From Methanocorpusculum vombati (GTDB taxonomy: Archaea; Halobacteriota; Methanomicrobia; Methanomicrobiales; Methanocorpusculaceae): a DNA stretch of 64,000 nt. Both the position numbers and the translations under genes were made by a program. Where the stretch lies: NCBI RefSeq assembly GCF_026891935.1, contig NZ_JAPTGC010000001.1, forward strand, positions 186,001 through 250,000, read 5' to 3'. A model generated the notes under the pieces. The model had not been told where the DNA came from. It saw nothing but the letters and a program-made list of their open reading frames with translations, and searched no databases. Below are positions 23,719 to 32,050 of the stretch, in pieces. Every line of letters starts with the position of its first letter. The stretch's first letter is position 1.

Positions 23719-24731
23719 TGCGGGATCACCTCAACGATCATTCCGTCATTCGGATACCGCTCGATGATCTTTCGCTCACCACCGAATTTGCGGGGGACTT
23801 TGCGCATCTGCTGCCAGTCAAACTCAATCGTTCCGTCCGGCATCTCCTCATAGTAACTGCCGGCCTTCAGACAGGAGAGGATCATCTCCAGATCGTCTCC
23901 GGGATCCATCGATCCGTACATCACCGTCCCGTCGTCGGTGATCATATCAAACGGACGTGCCGAGTTCCGTGCGATCCGTTTCAGCCGTTCGCGGAGCTGC
24001 ACTGAGTCCTTGAAGGTCGAGGTGCAGTAGTGAACCTTTGGATGGCCGTTGATCTCGCAGGCCCACTTTGTTGACCCCTTGATCGCATTACAGAGCGGAT
24101 TTTCCGGTTCAAGTTTTCTCGCCCGCATCGCATCCGCACAGGAGTCTCCCCATTCCAGCTGGTTGATGTTGAGAAAGTCCAGACTGTCCAGCAGCGGGAA
24201 GAAGTGCCGCAGACCCGGAAGCGACGGCACTTCGATCCCGACGGAGAATCCCATCTTTTTCGCGTTCGCGATTGATGCGGGAAACTTCGAGTCCATGATA
24301 GTACTCCACTCCTCATGCGGGGGATGCATCCGGATTTCGTCAACACACGGGGCAAGCGCTGCAAGTTCCTCCTCGGTCGGGGCGTGACCGGTGTAGAGAT
24401 GAATGTGATGTTCCGGGCCGAAGTGATTCTTCAGGCAGGTGCAGAACTCGACCACTCGGTCGAGTTCAAGCAGCGGCTCGCCGCCGGTAACGCCTGTCCC
24501 CAGAGCGTCCATGACCTCTGCTTCGGGGATAGCCTCTTCGGGCTTTGTGATCTTTTCATCGTTTGCGAAGATCACATCCACGTTCTTCCGCTCTTCTGAA
24601 AGCGGGCAGTACCAGCAGTCACGGTCACACCGTCCGGTAATGAAGAGGACGAGCTTTGCGCCCTGATAGCAGAGCCTGCATCCTTCGCTGAGATTTTTCG
24701 GGAGTTTATCCTTTGCCTTCGCCATTGTCAC
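23715..24731 (-). CDS. Radical SAM protein of unknown substrate
   Basis: A 338-aa radical SAM enzyme. The cluster motif CDRDCWYC is at about residues 35-42, and GTGVTGGEPLLE at about 97-108 is the SAM-binding GGE motif. Two further cysteines (CRLCYQG) precede it. Later CxxxxxxxWACEI and HYCTST cysteines may hold an auxiliary cluster. The substrate is unknown; relatives occur in methanogens. The start may be GTG 24731 (4-nt overlap with lysS) or ATG 24725. The stop overlaps uppS by 4 nt. Tight linkage to a lysyl-tRNA synthetase and a prenyltransferase gives no clear pathway. Confidence 0.8.
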   Translation of the reverse strand: MTMAKAKDKLPKNLSEGCRLCYQGAKLVLFITGRCDRDCWYCPLSEERKNVDVIFANDEKITKPEEAIPEAEVMDALGTGVTGGEPLLELDRVVEFCTCLKNHFGPEHHIHLYTGHAPTEEELAALAPCVDEIRMHPPHEEWSTIMDSKFPASIANAKKMGFSVGIEVPSLPGLRHFFPLLDSLDFLNINQLEWGDSCADAMRARKLEPENPLCNAIKGSTKWACEINGHPKVHYCTSTFKDSVQLRERLKRIARNSARPFDMITDDGTVMYGSMDPGDDLEMILSCLKAGSYYEEMPDGTIEFDWQQMRKVPRKFGGERKIIERYPNDGMIVEVIPQ

Positions 24732-26233
24732 GCGGCCATTTCGTTCAGCCGGGCAAGCGTTGCCTCGCGGCCGATAGCTTCCAGGAACCAGCCGAGACGC
24801 GGACCGCGGTCGGCACCGAGGAAGGCCCGGTACACTGCCGTGAACAGTTCCTTTCCGGTGATGCCGGCACTTGATGCGGCGTCATAGACGGCATTATGCA
24901 GGACGTCCGCCTTCCACTCTCCTGCGGAGACTGCGGCGGCGTAAGCGGCAACCGCCGCCTTGACGTTTGTCGGCTCGGCTGCGGCCACTGCCGGAAGAGC
25001 GGGCTGGATTGCAAACTTCACGTCGTCTGGGGCATACCGTTCGAGCCACATCTTTGCCCGGTTTGCCTGATCCAGTACCGCGTCCTTGTCCACGATCTCG
25101 TAACCGCTGCGTTTGAGGATGTCGAAGATACCGTCATCGGTCTGGGCGATCTGAACGACCGTGACCATGTGACGGAACGGAATCGTGGTCTGCGGGGAGG
25201 CGATGACCGAGAGCTCGTACTCGCGTGACTCGCCGGAGGCTGCGGCACGGTCATACTCGTCGATTAACCGGAGCAGACCCATTCCCGGATCAAACGCGAT
25301 GGTCTTGTCCGGCTTGGTCTTTGCGATCATGAACCGGAGCACTTCGGGCGGGACGATATCGAGCATGTCGCGGATGGTCAGGACGACACCTTTGGAGGAG
25401 TGCATCTCGCCGCGGCCTTTCAGGCTGATCCATTCATAGGTCACCGGGATAGGGGCTTCATAGCCGTAGATATCTTTGGTGATGTACCTGCCGGTGTCGT
25501 ACGATCCTCCGGGGGAGGCATGGTCTTTGCCGAACGGTTCGATGGTGACCCCGTACACCGACCAGCGCATCGGCCAGTCCACACGCCAGACGAGTTTTCC
25601 TTCACCTTTGGAGTAGTCGGAGACACCCTCGTGTCCGCAGGAGCACCGGTAGGTTACGGTGTGCTTCTCGGGATCGTGGGAGAGAATGGTTGCCCGGGAG
25701 ATGATACCGCACTTCTCACAGATCGGATAGTACGGTGTCCACCCCTCCTCAAGTTTGCGGCCGGAGATTTTTTCGAGCGTCTCTTTGATCTCTTCTGCGT
25801 GTTCCAAGGCAGCCTTGATCTGTTCGGTGAACATGCCGGAACGGTAGGCTTCACTTGTCCGGATGATGCGTGGGTGAATGTCCAGCTCCTCGATTGCGGA
25901 GAGGAAGGGGTCCAGGAAGTGTTCGGCGTAACTTTTGTGCTTGCCGCAGGGGCAGGGGATGTCCGAGACCGGCCATCCGATATATTTCTGGTATGTGTCG
26001 GGGAGGAACGGATAGACTTTGCGGAGGGGATCGAAGTCGTCTGCGACATAGACGAGTTCTGCGTCAACACCACGGCTCTTGAGTGCCTTATAGATCATGT
26101 CGCCGGTCATGACTTCACGCATGTTTCCAAGGTGGATTGGTCCGGACGGGGTGATTCCGGTGGCAATAAGCTGGTGTCTGTCGGCCGGGACCCGGGAGGC
26201 TTTGGCGTCGGCCCAGTGAATTTTTTCGTTCAC
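24728..26233 (-). CDS. lysS: Lysyl-tRNA synthetase, class I
   Basis: Charges tRNA-Lys with lysine. It is the class I form, restricted to most archaea and some bacteria. The nucleotide-binding motifs are HLGNM (HIGH-type) at about residues 36-40 and SSKG (KMSKS-type) in MHSSKGVVLT at about 277. Cysteines in CPCGKH, CEKCGI and CSCGHE form a zinc-ribbon insert. The last 130 residues carry the anticodon-binding helical domain. The start is GTG 26231-26233 with GAGGAG upstream. AT-rich boxes at 26260-26271 and 26284-26293 may serve this gene and divergent ogt. It is the first gene of an operon with a radical SAM gene and uppS. Confidence 0.95.
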   Translation of the reverse strand: MNEKIHWADAKASRVPADRHQLIATGITPSGPIHLGNMREVMTGDMIYKALKSRGVDAELVYVADDFDPLRKVYPFLPDTYQKYIGWPVSDIPCPCGKHKSYAEHFLDPFLSAIEELDIHPRIIRTSEAYRSGMFTEQIKAALEHAEEIKETLEKISGRKLEEGWTPYYPICEKCGIISRATILSHDPEKHTVTYRCSCGHEGVSDYSKGEGKLVWRVDWPMRWSVYGVTIEPFGKDHASPGGSYDTGRYITKDIYGYEAPIPVTYEWISLKGRGEMHSSKGVVLTIRDMLDIVPPEVLRFMIAKTKPDKTIAFDPGMGLLRLIDEYDRAAASGESREYELSVIASPQTTIPFRHMVTVVQIAQTDDGIFDILKRSGYEIVDKDAVLDQANRAKMWLERYAPDDVKFAIQPALPAVAAAEPTNVKAAVAAYAAAVSAGEWKADVLHNAVYDAASSAGITGKELFTAVYRAFLGADRGPRLGWFLEAIGREATLARLNEMAA

Positions 26234-26354
26234 GCTTGTGTACTCCTCTAAATGTATAATTGATATATATGTGCTCTCAATTCAGATATATCTCTTGATT
26301 GCCCGCATCGGAAGAGCGGCATCTTTAAACCGGAACAGGGATACTCTGAATACT

Positions 26355-26822
26355 ATGCGGTACATGTACTACTATCAGACTCCCGTCGGAAAAATCGGTA
26401 TTGCCGAGGAAAACGGTGCCATAACTAATCTCTGGTTTCCAACTGATTCACTGCCGGTCACCGCTGATCTCTGGGAAACACCTGTTCTCAAACGTGCAGC
26501 AAAACAGCTGACCGGATACTTCGCCGGGGGGCGCCATCCTTTCACCGTCCCGCTTGCACCCCAGGGAACCGCGTTCATGCAGAGCGTCTGGGCCGAACTG
26601 CGGAAGATTCCCTACGGTGAGACCCGAACCTACGGAGAGATTGCCTGTGCTCTCGGCAAGCCAAACGGTGCCCGGGCGGTCGGCATGGCCAACAACAAAA
26701 ATCCGGTACCGATTCTGATCCCCTGCCACCGGGTGATCGGTAGGAATGGAAAACTTACCGGTTACCGCGGAGGGCTTGCGGTAAAAGAAAAGCTCCTCAC
26801 GCTGGAAGGCGTGCTGCGGTAA
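26355..26822 (+). CDS. ogt: Methylated-DNA-protein-cysteine methyltransferase
   Basis: Repairs O6-alkylguanine by transferring the alkyl group to its own cysteine. The active-site motif PCHR is at residues 123-126, with acceptor Cys124. The helix YGEIACALGKPNGARAVGMANN upstream supplies the DNA-binding arginine. Length (155 aa) is normal for a compact single-domain Ogt without the Ada regulatory part. The ATG 26355-26357 is chosen because the frame extends upstream to 26238 through sequence with no family similarity, including AT-rich promoter-like DNA. It is divergent from lysS. Confidence 0.93.
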   Translation: MRYMYYYQTPVGKIGIAEENGAITNLWFPTDSLPVTADLWETPVLKRAAKQLTGYFAGGRHPFTVPLAPQGTAFMQSVWAELRKIPYGETRTYGEIACALGKPNGARAVGMANNKNPVPILIPCHRVIGRNGKLTGYRGGLAVKEKLLTLEGVLR

Positions 26823-26833
26823 CAAAAAAAGAG

Positions 26834-27946
26834 TTATTCCAAAATATTGTACAGCGTATCGCGGCGGGCAAGTTGTCTTCCCATGTCTGCACACAGATAC
26901 TGCATATCCTTTGGGTCGAAGAAGTCCGCCTCCTCTCCGGCACCTGCGGTCCGTGACAGTGAGTCCACAAACATGGTTCCGCCGACATCGTTTCCGCCGG
27001 ACAGGAGACCGAGCTGTGTCATTTTCTGACCGATCTTCGACCACGGCACCTGAATGTTTTTCATGTTGTCCAGAAACAGCCGGGATACTGCGGTCAGAAG
27101 AATGTCCTCACGTCCGGTTGAGCCGTAGGTGACTCTGCCGTTCTTTTCCAGCGGCGTATTGTGATGCAGAAACGCGAGCGGCACGAGTTCCGTGAACACC
27201 TGTGTCTCGTCCTGCAGCTCCCGGAGAATCGAGAGATGATGTGCCCGCTCTTCGGGAGTCTCCACCGATCCGTACATGATCGTCGAGGTTGCCTTGAACC
27301 CGACCTCATGCGCCTCGCGGATGATCCGCAGCCATTCGCTGGCCGGAATCTTCTTCTCGCAGATAACCTTCCGTACCGAGTCCACTAAAATCTCCGCAGC
27401 CGTTCCCTGCACCGATCCAAGTCCCGCCTCTTTTAGACGCATCAGCGTCTCCTTCGTCGTCAGCCCGCTCTGGGATGCCGCAAATGCAATCTCATCCGGG
27501 CTGCACCCGTGCACATGGACTCCGGGAATCTCCTCACAGAGCGTCCGGATCATCGTTTCATAGTTCTCAATCGTGAACCCCGGATGAACGCCTGCCAGAT
27601 AACAGACCTCGGTGACCTCCTTCTTTGCCGCGTCGCGTGCATGTTCGCGGAACTCCTCGTCCGTGAAACAGAATGCATCCGGGTCGGTCGGTTTTCGTCC
27701 GAACGCACACAGACCGCAGCGGTTCTTGCAGATGTTGGTCATGTGCAGATTCATGTTGCGGACATAGGTGACGATGTCCCCCACAACCTCCTCGCGGCGT
27801 TCGTCGGCTGCCGCCGCAACTTTCCAGATGTCACGGCCGGTCAATCGGAACAGGGATGCTGCCTCCGTCTCGCTCATGCGTGATCCGGCCGCCGCATCGT
27901 CAAGAATCCTGTGCAGCTCTGCGTGAGTCAGTCTCGGTGTAGTCAT
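26834..27946 (-). CDS. cofH: FO synthase subunit 2 (CofH)
   Basis: Radical SAM enzyme that joins tyrosine-derived hydroxybenzyl to 5-amino-6-ribitylaminouracil on the way to the deazaflavin FO, the chromophore of coenzyme F420. The cluster motif NICKNRCGLC places Cys at 73, 77 and 80. Downstream features EVCYLAGVHPGF and HVHGCSPDEI match the family. Length is 370 aa. The start is ATG 27944-27946, which overlaps the signal peptidase stop by 4 nt; the frame's upstream 58 codons lie within that gene. The partner CofG is not in this window. Linkage to signal peptidase is probably incidental. Confidence 0.92.
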   Translation of the reverse strand: MTTPRLTHAELHRILDDAAAGSRMSETEAASLFRLTGRDIWKVAAAADERREEVVGDIVTYVRNMNLHMTNICKNRCGLCAFGRKPTDPDAFCFTDEEFREHARDAAKKEVTEVCYLAGVHPGFTIENYETMIRTLCEEIPGVHVHGCSPDEIAFAASQSGLTTKETLMRLKEAGLGSVQGTAAEILVDSVRKVICEKKIPASEWLRIIREAHEVGFKATSTIMYGSVETPEERAHHLSILRELQDETQVFTELVPLAFLHHNTPLEKNGRVTYGSTGREDILLTAVSRLFLDNMKNIQVPWSKIGQKMTQLGLLSGGNDVGGTMFVDSLSRTAGAGEEADFFDPKDMQYLCADMGRQLARRDTLYNILE

Positions 27947-28662
27947 CTTCGTCCACCTTTCTTCTGAGACTTTCTGATTGTTTTTCTGTCTTTTTCTTTC
28001 TTGCGGCTGTAGAGTTCCCAGATGATCAGGAGAATGACAACGACTACGGCAACCTCCCAGATGTGCAGCGGGAGGTAGCCGACCAGAGGAATTGCAAACA
28101 GTGCCTTTCCGACGATCCATTCTTCTTTTACCGGCTGCATCACGCCGATATGCGAGAAGGTGTTGCCCTGATCAATGGTCGGATTGTGATCGCCTTTGGT
28201 GATGTATCCGGCATGCGCCGCGTCACCGGTGAAACCCATCGCTGCTGCGGCTGACGCGTTGATCTCCGTGAGTGCCCGGTGAATGATCGGTGTCACCTTT
28301 GCATTGCCGTTCGGCTGGTAGATGATCACATCCCCGTAGCCGTTGAAGGATTTCACTCCGGCTGCCTCCGCTTCGACTGCTGTCATGAGGGGGCCGAACC
28401 GGTTCTCTTCCACCACAAAGATCAGATCGCCGACGTTCATGTTCGGCACCATGCTTCCCGACTCGACCGCAACGATCGCCGGCCAGGTTCCTGACACACC
28501 GAACAGCACGCCGCCAATCACCGCAACGATGATGACGACCGAGAGAATATCACGGATAAGACTGATCTTTGGATCGTCCGATTTCAGTTTCCTGAGAAGA
28601 GAGGTTTTTTGCACATCGTCCGGATCTGCATGACTCCCTGCTTTACTGGTCGCCTTTGACAT
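27943..28662 (-). CDS. Signal peptidase I (archaeal S26B)
   Basis: Membrane serine peptidase that removes signal peptides from secreted proteins such as those encoded in this window. The catalytic serine is in VESGSMVPNMNVGD, and the second catalytic residue (His in the archaeal type) lies in IIHRALT. The C-terminal TKGDHNPTIDQG motif is conserved. Membrane segments lie near the N-terminus at about residues 40-60 and the C-terminus (VVVVILLIIWELY). The basic C-terminal tail is long. I start at ATG 28660-28662, since the frame upstream to 28857 crosses the promoter region. It overlaps cofH by 4 nt. Length is 239 aa. Confidence 0.88.
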   Translation of the reverse strand: MSKATSKAGSHADPDDVQKTSLLRKLKSDDPKISLIRDILSVVIIVAVIGGVLFGVSGTWPAIVAVESGSMVPNMNVGDLIFVVEENRFGPLMTAVEAEAAGVKSFNGYGDVIIYQPNGNAKVTPIIHRALTEINASAAAAMGFTGDAAHAGYITKGDHNPTIDQGNTFSHIGVMQPVKEEWIVGKALFAIPLVGYLPLHIWEVAVVVVILLIIWELYSRKKEKDRKTIRKSQKKGGRR

Positions 28663-28697
28663 AATGCTGTATCTAACTAAGTCATCACCGGTATAGA

Positions 28698-28774
28698 AGT
28701 TTCCCGTCATACGGGTGTTGCCCGGAAAGTCCTGATATCCACGATTCGTACGGCAGAGCCCGTGCGAGTCGTGG
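28698..28774 (+). other. Structured intergenic element with a 15-bp hairpin
   Basis: Between the divergent signal peptidase and PUA genes, 28739-28753 (CCACGATTCGTACGG) pairs with 28760-28774 (CCGTGCGAGTCGTGG) in all 15 positions, with a 6-nt loop. Two pairs are T-G, which are stable G-U wobbles only in a + strand transcript. A smaller hairpin CCCGT-CAT-ACGGG (28703-28715) precedes it. A TATA-like box for the signal peptidase lies at about 28688-28699, and ATTATAG at about 28820 precedes the PUA gene. The element could be a non-coding RNA, a leader, or a protein-binding dyad. I recognise no RNA family. Confidence 0.55.
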
Positions 28775-28856
28775 GATGATCCGAAAATAAAGGTGCAAGC
28801 GCCCGTTACGAACTGAACCATTATAGCTCTCGGTAACCAACCGGATAACCACAACA

Positions 28857-29354
28857 ATGGTAGAACTCACGATAAAAAAACGCCACGCGATAAAGAAGAG
28901 TCAGCTTTCCTCTCTCATGAAAAAACTGGGGGAGAACATCGGCGGGGATGCCGCTCTCTACGACGCCCCGATGATTGAAATTGCCGAGACCGCCTCCAAG
29001 TTCAACATCTATATCATCGACAAAAAACCGCTCATCATGGAACAGGATACCTGGGCGTTCCCGACACTCCGGGGCGCGGTCCTTCGTCCCTTCTCCGGTC
29101 GCCGGATCGTTGTCGATATGGGCGCGGTTCCTTACATGATTAACGGCGCAGATGTTATGCGGCCTGGAATTGTTTCCGTAACCGATGATGTCGTTGCGGG
29201 AAGTCCTGCTCTTGTTGTGGATGAAAGTCATGATAAACCGCTTGCCGTCGTTATTCCCCTGTATGATGCTGCGGAAATTATTGCGCTGGAGAAGGGAAAA
29301 GCCGCAAAGAATATGCATTACATCGGCGACGAGCTCTGGAATCTTGAACTCTGA
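28857..29354 (+). CDS. PUA-domain RNA-binding protein
   Basis: A 165-aa protein with an N-terminal DUF1947-like domain and a C-terminal PUA domain (about residues 78-155), the layout of archaeal MCT-1/Tma20-like proteins. The PUA core VVDMGAVPYMINGADVMRPGIV is clear, ending with PLAVVIPL. Such proteins bind RNA, and eukaryotic relatives act in translation initiation or recycling on the ribosome. A basic N-terminus (TIKKRHAIKK) supports RNA contact. It is the first gene of a + strand group with sepF, a ZPR1-like protein and an Rsm22-like protein. Confidence 0.85.
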   Translation: MVELTIKKRHAIKKSQLSSLMKKLGENIGGDAALYDAPMIEIAETASKFNIYIIDKKPLIMEQDTWAFPTLRGAVLRPFSGRRIVVDMGAVPYMINGADVMRPGIVSVTDDVVAGSPALVVDESHDKPLAVVIPLYDAAEIIALEKGKAAKNMHYIGDELWNLEL

Positions 29355-29405
29355 ATCGGGATCATACCAAAGCATTAAATAAACAACAAATAAACTATTT
29401 TTCAT

Positions 29406-29780
29406 ATGGGATTTCTCGACGGAGTTTTCGGATCAAAGAAGGACACCCTTACTGAAGATGAATACATGAAGCTTGACCTCGCCTCGTATGAGGGAGTTGC
29501 AGGTGCCGAGGAACCGGCGGTCATGTACGTGAAGGTTGCAAGCATTGCCGACATCAAGGACTGTCCGCGTGTCAAGGACGAGGTCTATAATAACAATATT
29601 GTCATCGTCGATATCACCAAGCTCAAGCTTGACAAGATTATGTTCGACCGTGTGATGGGCGACCTGCGTGCCGTCTCCAAGGATGTGAACGGGGATATCA
29701 TTGGTCTTGGCGACCAGCGGTACGTCATCATCACCCCGACGGGTGTCCGCATCTCCCGTGAGAAGATCGGAGGCATGTAA
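29406..29780 (+). CDS. sepF: Archaeal SepF, FtsZ membrane anchor
   Basis: Cell-division protein that tethers FtsZ to the membrane at mid-cell. The N-terminal amphipathic helix MGFLDGVFG is a membrane-targeting sequence. The C-terminal SepF core has VMYVKVASIADI, NIVIVDITKL and the strand RYVIITPTGVRIS. Length (124 aa) is typical of archaeal SepF. Like archaeal members it lacks the bacterial polymerisation glycine region as far as I can judge. ftsZ is not in this window. The PUA gene ends 50 bp upstream and the ZPR1-like gene begins 5 bp downstream. Confidence 0.88.
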   Translation: MGFLDGVFGSKKDTLTEDEYMKLDLASYEGVAGAEEPAVMYVKVASIADIKDCPRVKDEVYNNNIVIVDITKLKLDKIMFDRVMGDLRAVSKDVNGDIIGLGDQRYVIITPTGVRISREKIGGM

Positions 29781-29785
29781 CCTTA

Positions 29786-30340
29786 ATGCGTCAGATTGTT
29801 CCGGGGCCCTGCCCCGACTGCGGCAAAGAGATCGAGTATATTTACGATACGGAAAATATTCCCTATTTTTCCGATATTCTTCTGCTGAGCGGTGTATGTC
29901 CGGACTGCGGATTCCGCATCACGGACACGATGGTCTTAAACGATCACGAGCCGTGCCGCTGGGAACTGAAAGTGGAAACTCCCGAGGATCTGGATGCCCG
30001 TGTGATTCGCAGTATGCAGGGCGAGATTGATATTCCGGAGTTCGGAGTAAATATTCATCCGGGGCCTGCATGCAGCGGGTTTGTGTCCAACATTGAGGGT
30101 GTGCTGATGCGTGCCGAGGATGCGATCCGCCGTGCTCTTCCTTCCTGTGAGGGAGAGGAGATCGCCACTGCAAACGAACTGCTGGAAAAGATCGGGCAGG
30201 CACGTGTGTCGGAACTTCCCTTTACGGTGATCATTTCGGATCCGTCCGGGAACTCCGGGATAGTCTCGCCGAAAGCGGTGAAAACAAAGCTTGATGTGGA
30301 GCCGCAGCCGGACGGATGTACGATTCATCCTCTGGCATAA
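29786..30340 (+). CDS. ZPR1-type zinc-finger protein
   Basis: A 184-aa archaeal homologue of one ZPR1 module. The N-terminal zinc finger is C4: CPDCGKEI, then CPDCGFRIT, separated by about 30 residues as in ZPR1. The following beta-rich domain (about 45-165) includes the IDIPEFGVNIHPG segment. Eukaryotic ZPR1 is a chaperone for elongation factor 1A; an equivalent role here is inference. It begins 5 bp after sepF, and its end is 14 bp before the Rsm22-like start. The ATG at 29786 is the first in the frame. Confidence 0.85.
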   Translation: MRQIVPGPCPDCGKEIEYIYDTENIPYFSDILLLSGVCPDCGFRITDTMVLNDHEPCRWELKVETPEDLDARVIRSMQGEIDIPEFGVNIHPGPACSGFVSNIEGVLMRAEDAIRRALPSCEGEEIATANELLEKIGQARVSELPFTVIISDPSGNSGIVSPKAVKTKLDVEPQPDGCTIHPLA

Positions 30341-30354
30341 CCTGTTTTTGTATT

Positions 30355-31773
30355 ATGGATTCTGTATCAAAGCGGCACGTCCTGACGGATGATGAGGGCA
30401 CGCGTCTGCAAAAACTGATCGAAACCCGTTCCTCTGATCCGCGGCTTGATTCTCTGACTCTTTCCTATATCGAAAAGATTTCCGGAAAGAAATGGATGGA
30501 CGAGAGTGTTCTGGAAAAGATCCGGATTGCGATCACGGCCCAGAAGGATTCTTACTGGAAGGAGGGTGAGCGCCGTGTGGTGCAGTACAAGGGCGGCTAC
30601 AGTGTGCTCGGCTATATGGCGTACCAGATGCCCGGATATGTTGCGGAGTTTTCGGAGTTTTTTCTCCGGCTTCTTCGCGAGGGACTGATCCGGGATCATA
30701 TCCGCATTCTGGATGTGGGTGCGGGTCCGGGTACGGTTGCGGTTGCGGTCGCCCGTGTGCTGGAGCTGTGCGACGGGGTCACGGCGGAAATTGTTTCGCT
30801 GGAACGCTCCGAGGTGTTTCGCGAGGCGTATCAGACGATCGTGCCGGCGTTTGTTACAGCCGCAGGTGATCGTGTCACGGTGCCGCGCCCGATCGCTGCC
30901 GACATCACGGAGATGATGCCGGAAGGCGAGTTCGATCTTATCGTCTGCTCGAATGTGATAAATGAGCTGGCGGTTTATGGTGATGCAAAAACCGATCTGA
31001 TGCTGCGGCTTTCGGAGCGTCTTGTGCCGGACGGAAACCTGATTCTGCTTGAACCGGCAGATCTTTCGAACGCGACAATGCTGCGGGATCTTTCCCGCGA
31101 TCTGAAGCGCCGCGGTCTTACGCTGTATGCGCCGTGCAATGATATCCGGGGCGTGCACTGTACTGTTTCTCCCTGCTGGACGTTTGCAACCTACGCAGAC
31201 ATCCGGCCGACGCGGCTGATGTTTGCGTTAGGCGGTGAGGAGGAAAAGTTCCGGTTCGTGAACACGGACGTGAAGTTTTCGTATGCAATTCTCCGCAAAG
31301 ATGGTCACCGGCGCTGCGGCTACCGGGTGCCCGCTGCGGCGAAGCGGGCACGGCTTTCCCAGCTGAAGAAACACGCGGGCAAACGTATTCACGTGACCGT
31401 GTCGGTGATGTCCGCAGAGATCGGGGATGCGAAGAACTATCTGTATCTCGTCTGCGACGGAACGGGAGATACCCCGACGTATGTTGCGCTTCCTGCGCAT
31501 CACCGCAATCCCGAACATGAGGCGCTGCTGTCTGCTCCGTACGGGGCGGTGGTTGCGATCGATTCGGTTCTGGTGCGGTTCAATGCGAAACAGAACGCCT
31601 ACAATCTGCTGATGGGTCCGGAAAGTTTCACGCGGCTGATTGTGGGTGTTGCGGGAGCGTCCGCCCCGGATAAGATTGCGGCGCTGAAGGAGAAGTATGG
31701 GCGGGGCAGTGCGATGAAGAACGGCGCCCGTCCTCCGGTTCGCCGGCGAAAGCCGGACGCGAAGAAAAAATAA
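30355..31773 (+). CDS. Rsm22-like small-subunit methyltransferase
   Basis: A 472-aa SAM-dependent methyltransferase of the Rsm22 family, associated with the mitochondrial or small ribosomal subunit in eukaryotes. The SAM motif I is ILDVGAGPGT at about residues 119-128, with motif IV-like LIVCSNVINEL. A central Cys-rich segment (LYAPCNDIRGVHCTVSPCWTF) resembles the family's metal or cluster site. The C-terminal 150 residues form an OB-like domain (GKRIHVTVSVMS) ending in a basic tail, PPVRRRKPDAKKK. The start is ATG 30355-30357, 14 bp after the ZPR1-like gene. The target RNA is unproven. Confidence 0.85.
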   Translation: MDSVSKRHVLTDDEGTRLQKLIETRSSDPRLDSLTLSYIEKISGKKWMDESVLEKIRIAITAQKDSYWKEGERRVVQYKGGYSVLGYMAYQMPGYVAEFSEFFLRLLREGLIRDHIRILDVGAGPGTVAVAVARVLELCDGVTAEIVSLERSEVFREAYQTIVPAFVTAAGDRVTVPRPIAADITEMMPEGEFDLIVCSNVINELAVYGDAKTDLMLRLSERLVPDGNLILLEPADLSNATMLRDLSRDLKRRGLTLYAPCNDIRGVHCTVSPCWTFATYADIRPTRLMFALGGEEEKFRFVNTDVKFSYAILRKDGHRRCGYRVPAAAKRARLSQLKKHAGKRIHVTVSVMSAEIGDAKNYLYLVCDGTGDTPTYVALPAHHRNPEHEALLSAPYGAVVAIDSVLVRFNAKQNAYNLLMGPESFTRLIVGVAGASAPDKIAALKEKYGRGSAMKNGARPPVRRRKPDAKKK

Positions 31774-31924
31774 TTTTTTTTGGTGGCCCTGTTGGTGTTC
31801 AGTATTTTTGCGTAGGAATACGACAGGGCAATGTTTGCCACTTAGACAGTCCATGAGTTTGGGCAGGGATTTCTATCGAGGAGCTACAGGGTGAGTTCCA
31901 GTTCACATAGCAAAGCATATGGTT

Positions 31925-31959
31925 GTAACCCAATGCTTTTTTGAAAAGCATTGGGTTAC
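31925..31959. repeat. Perfect 16-bp palindrome in an intergenic spacer
   Basis: The left arm 31925-31940 (GTAACCCAATGCTTTT) and the right arm 31944-31959 (AAAAGCATTGGGTTAC) are exact reverse complements with a 3-nt loop (TTG). It sits in the 277-bp spacer 31774-32050 between the convergent Rsm22-like and surface-protein genes. The position suggests a bidirectional terminator, and the T4/A4 at the tips of the arms and TTG loop fit a strong hairpin. No long T-run follows on either strand. The rest of the spacer holds only a short frame at 31979-32041, for which I see no function. Confidence 0.85.
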
Positions 31960-32050
31960 CGTATGGTAAATTGGCTTCAATGAAAAATGGAATCCGTGCA
32001 CTGAAGGAAAAGTATGAATTGATCGGGTCAGTATGTGTTTGATGTTTGGA

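Noticed and set aside
31979-32041. 20-codon frame in the spacer after the Rsm22-like gene
   Set aside because: Too short to support, no ribosome site, although a similarity to its upstream gene's C-terminal wording (ALKEKY) was noted.
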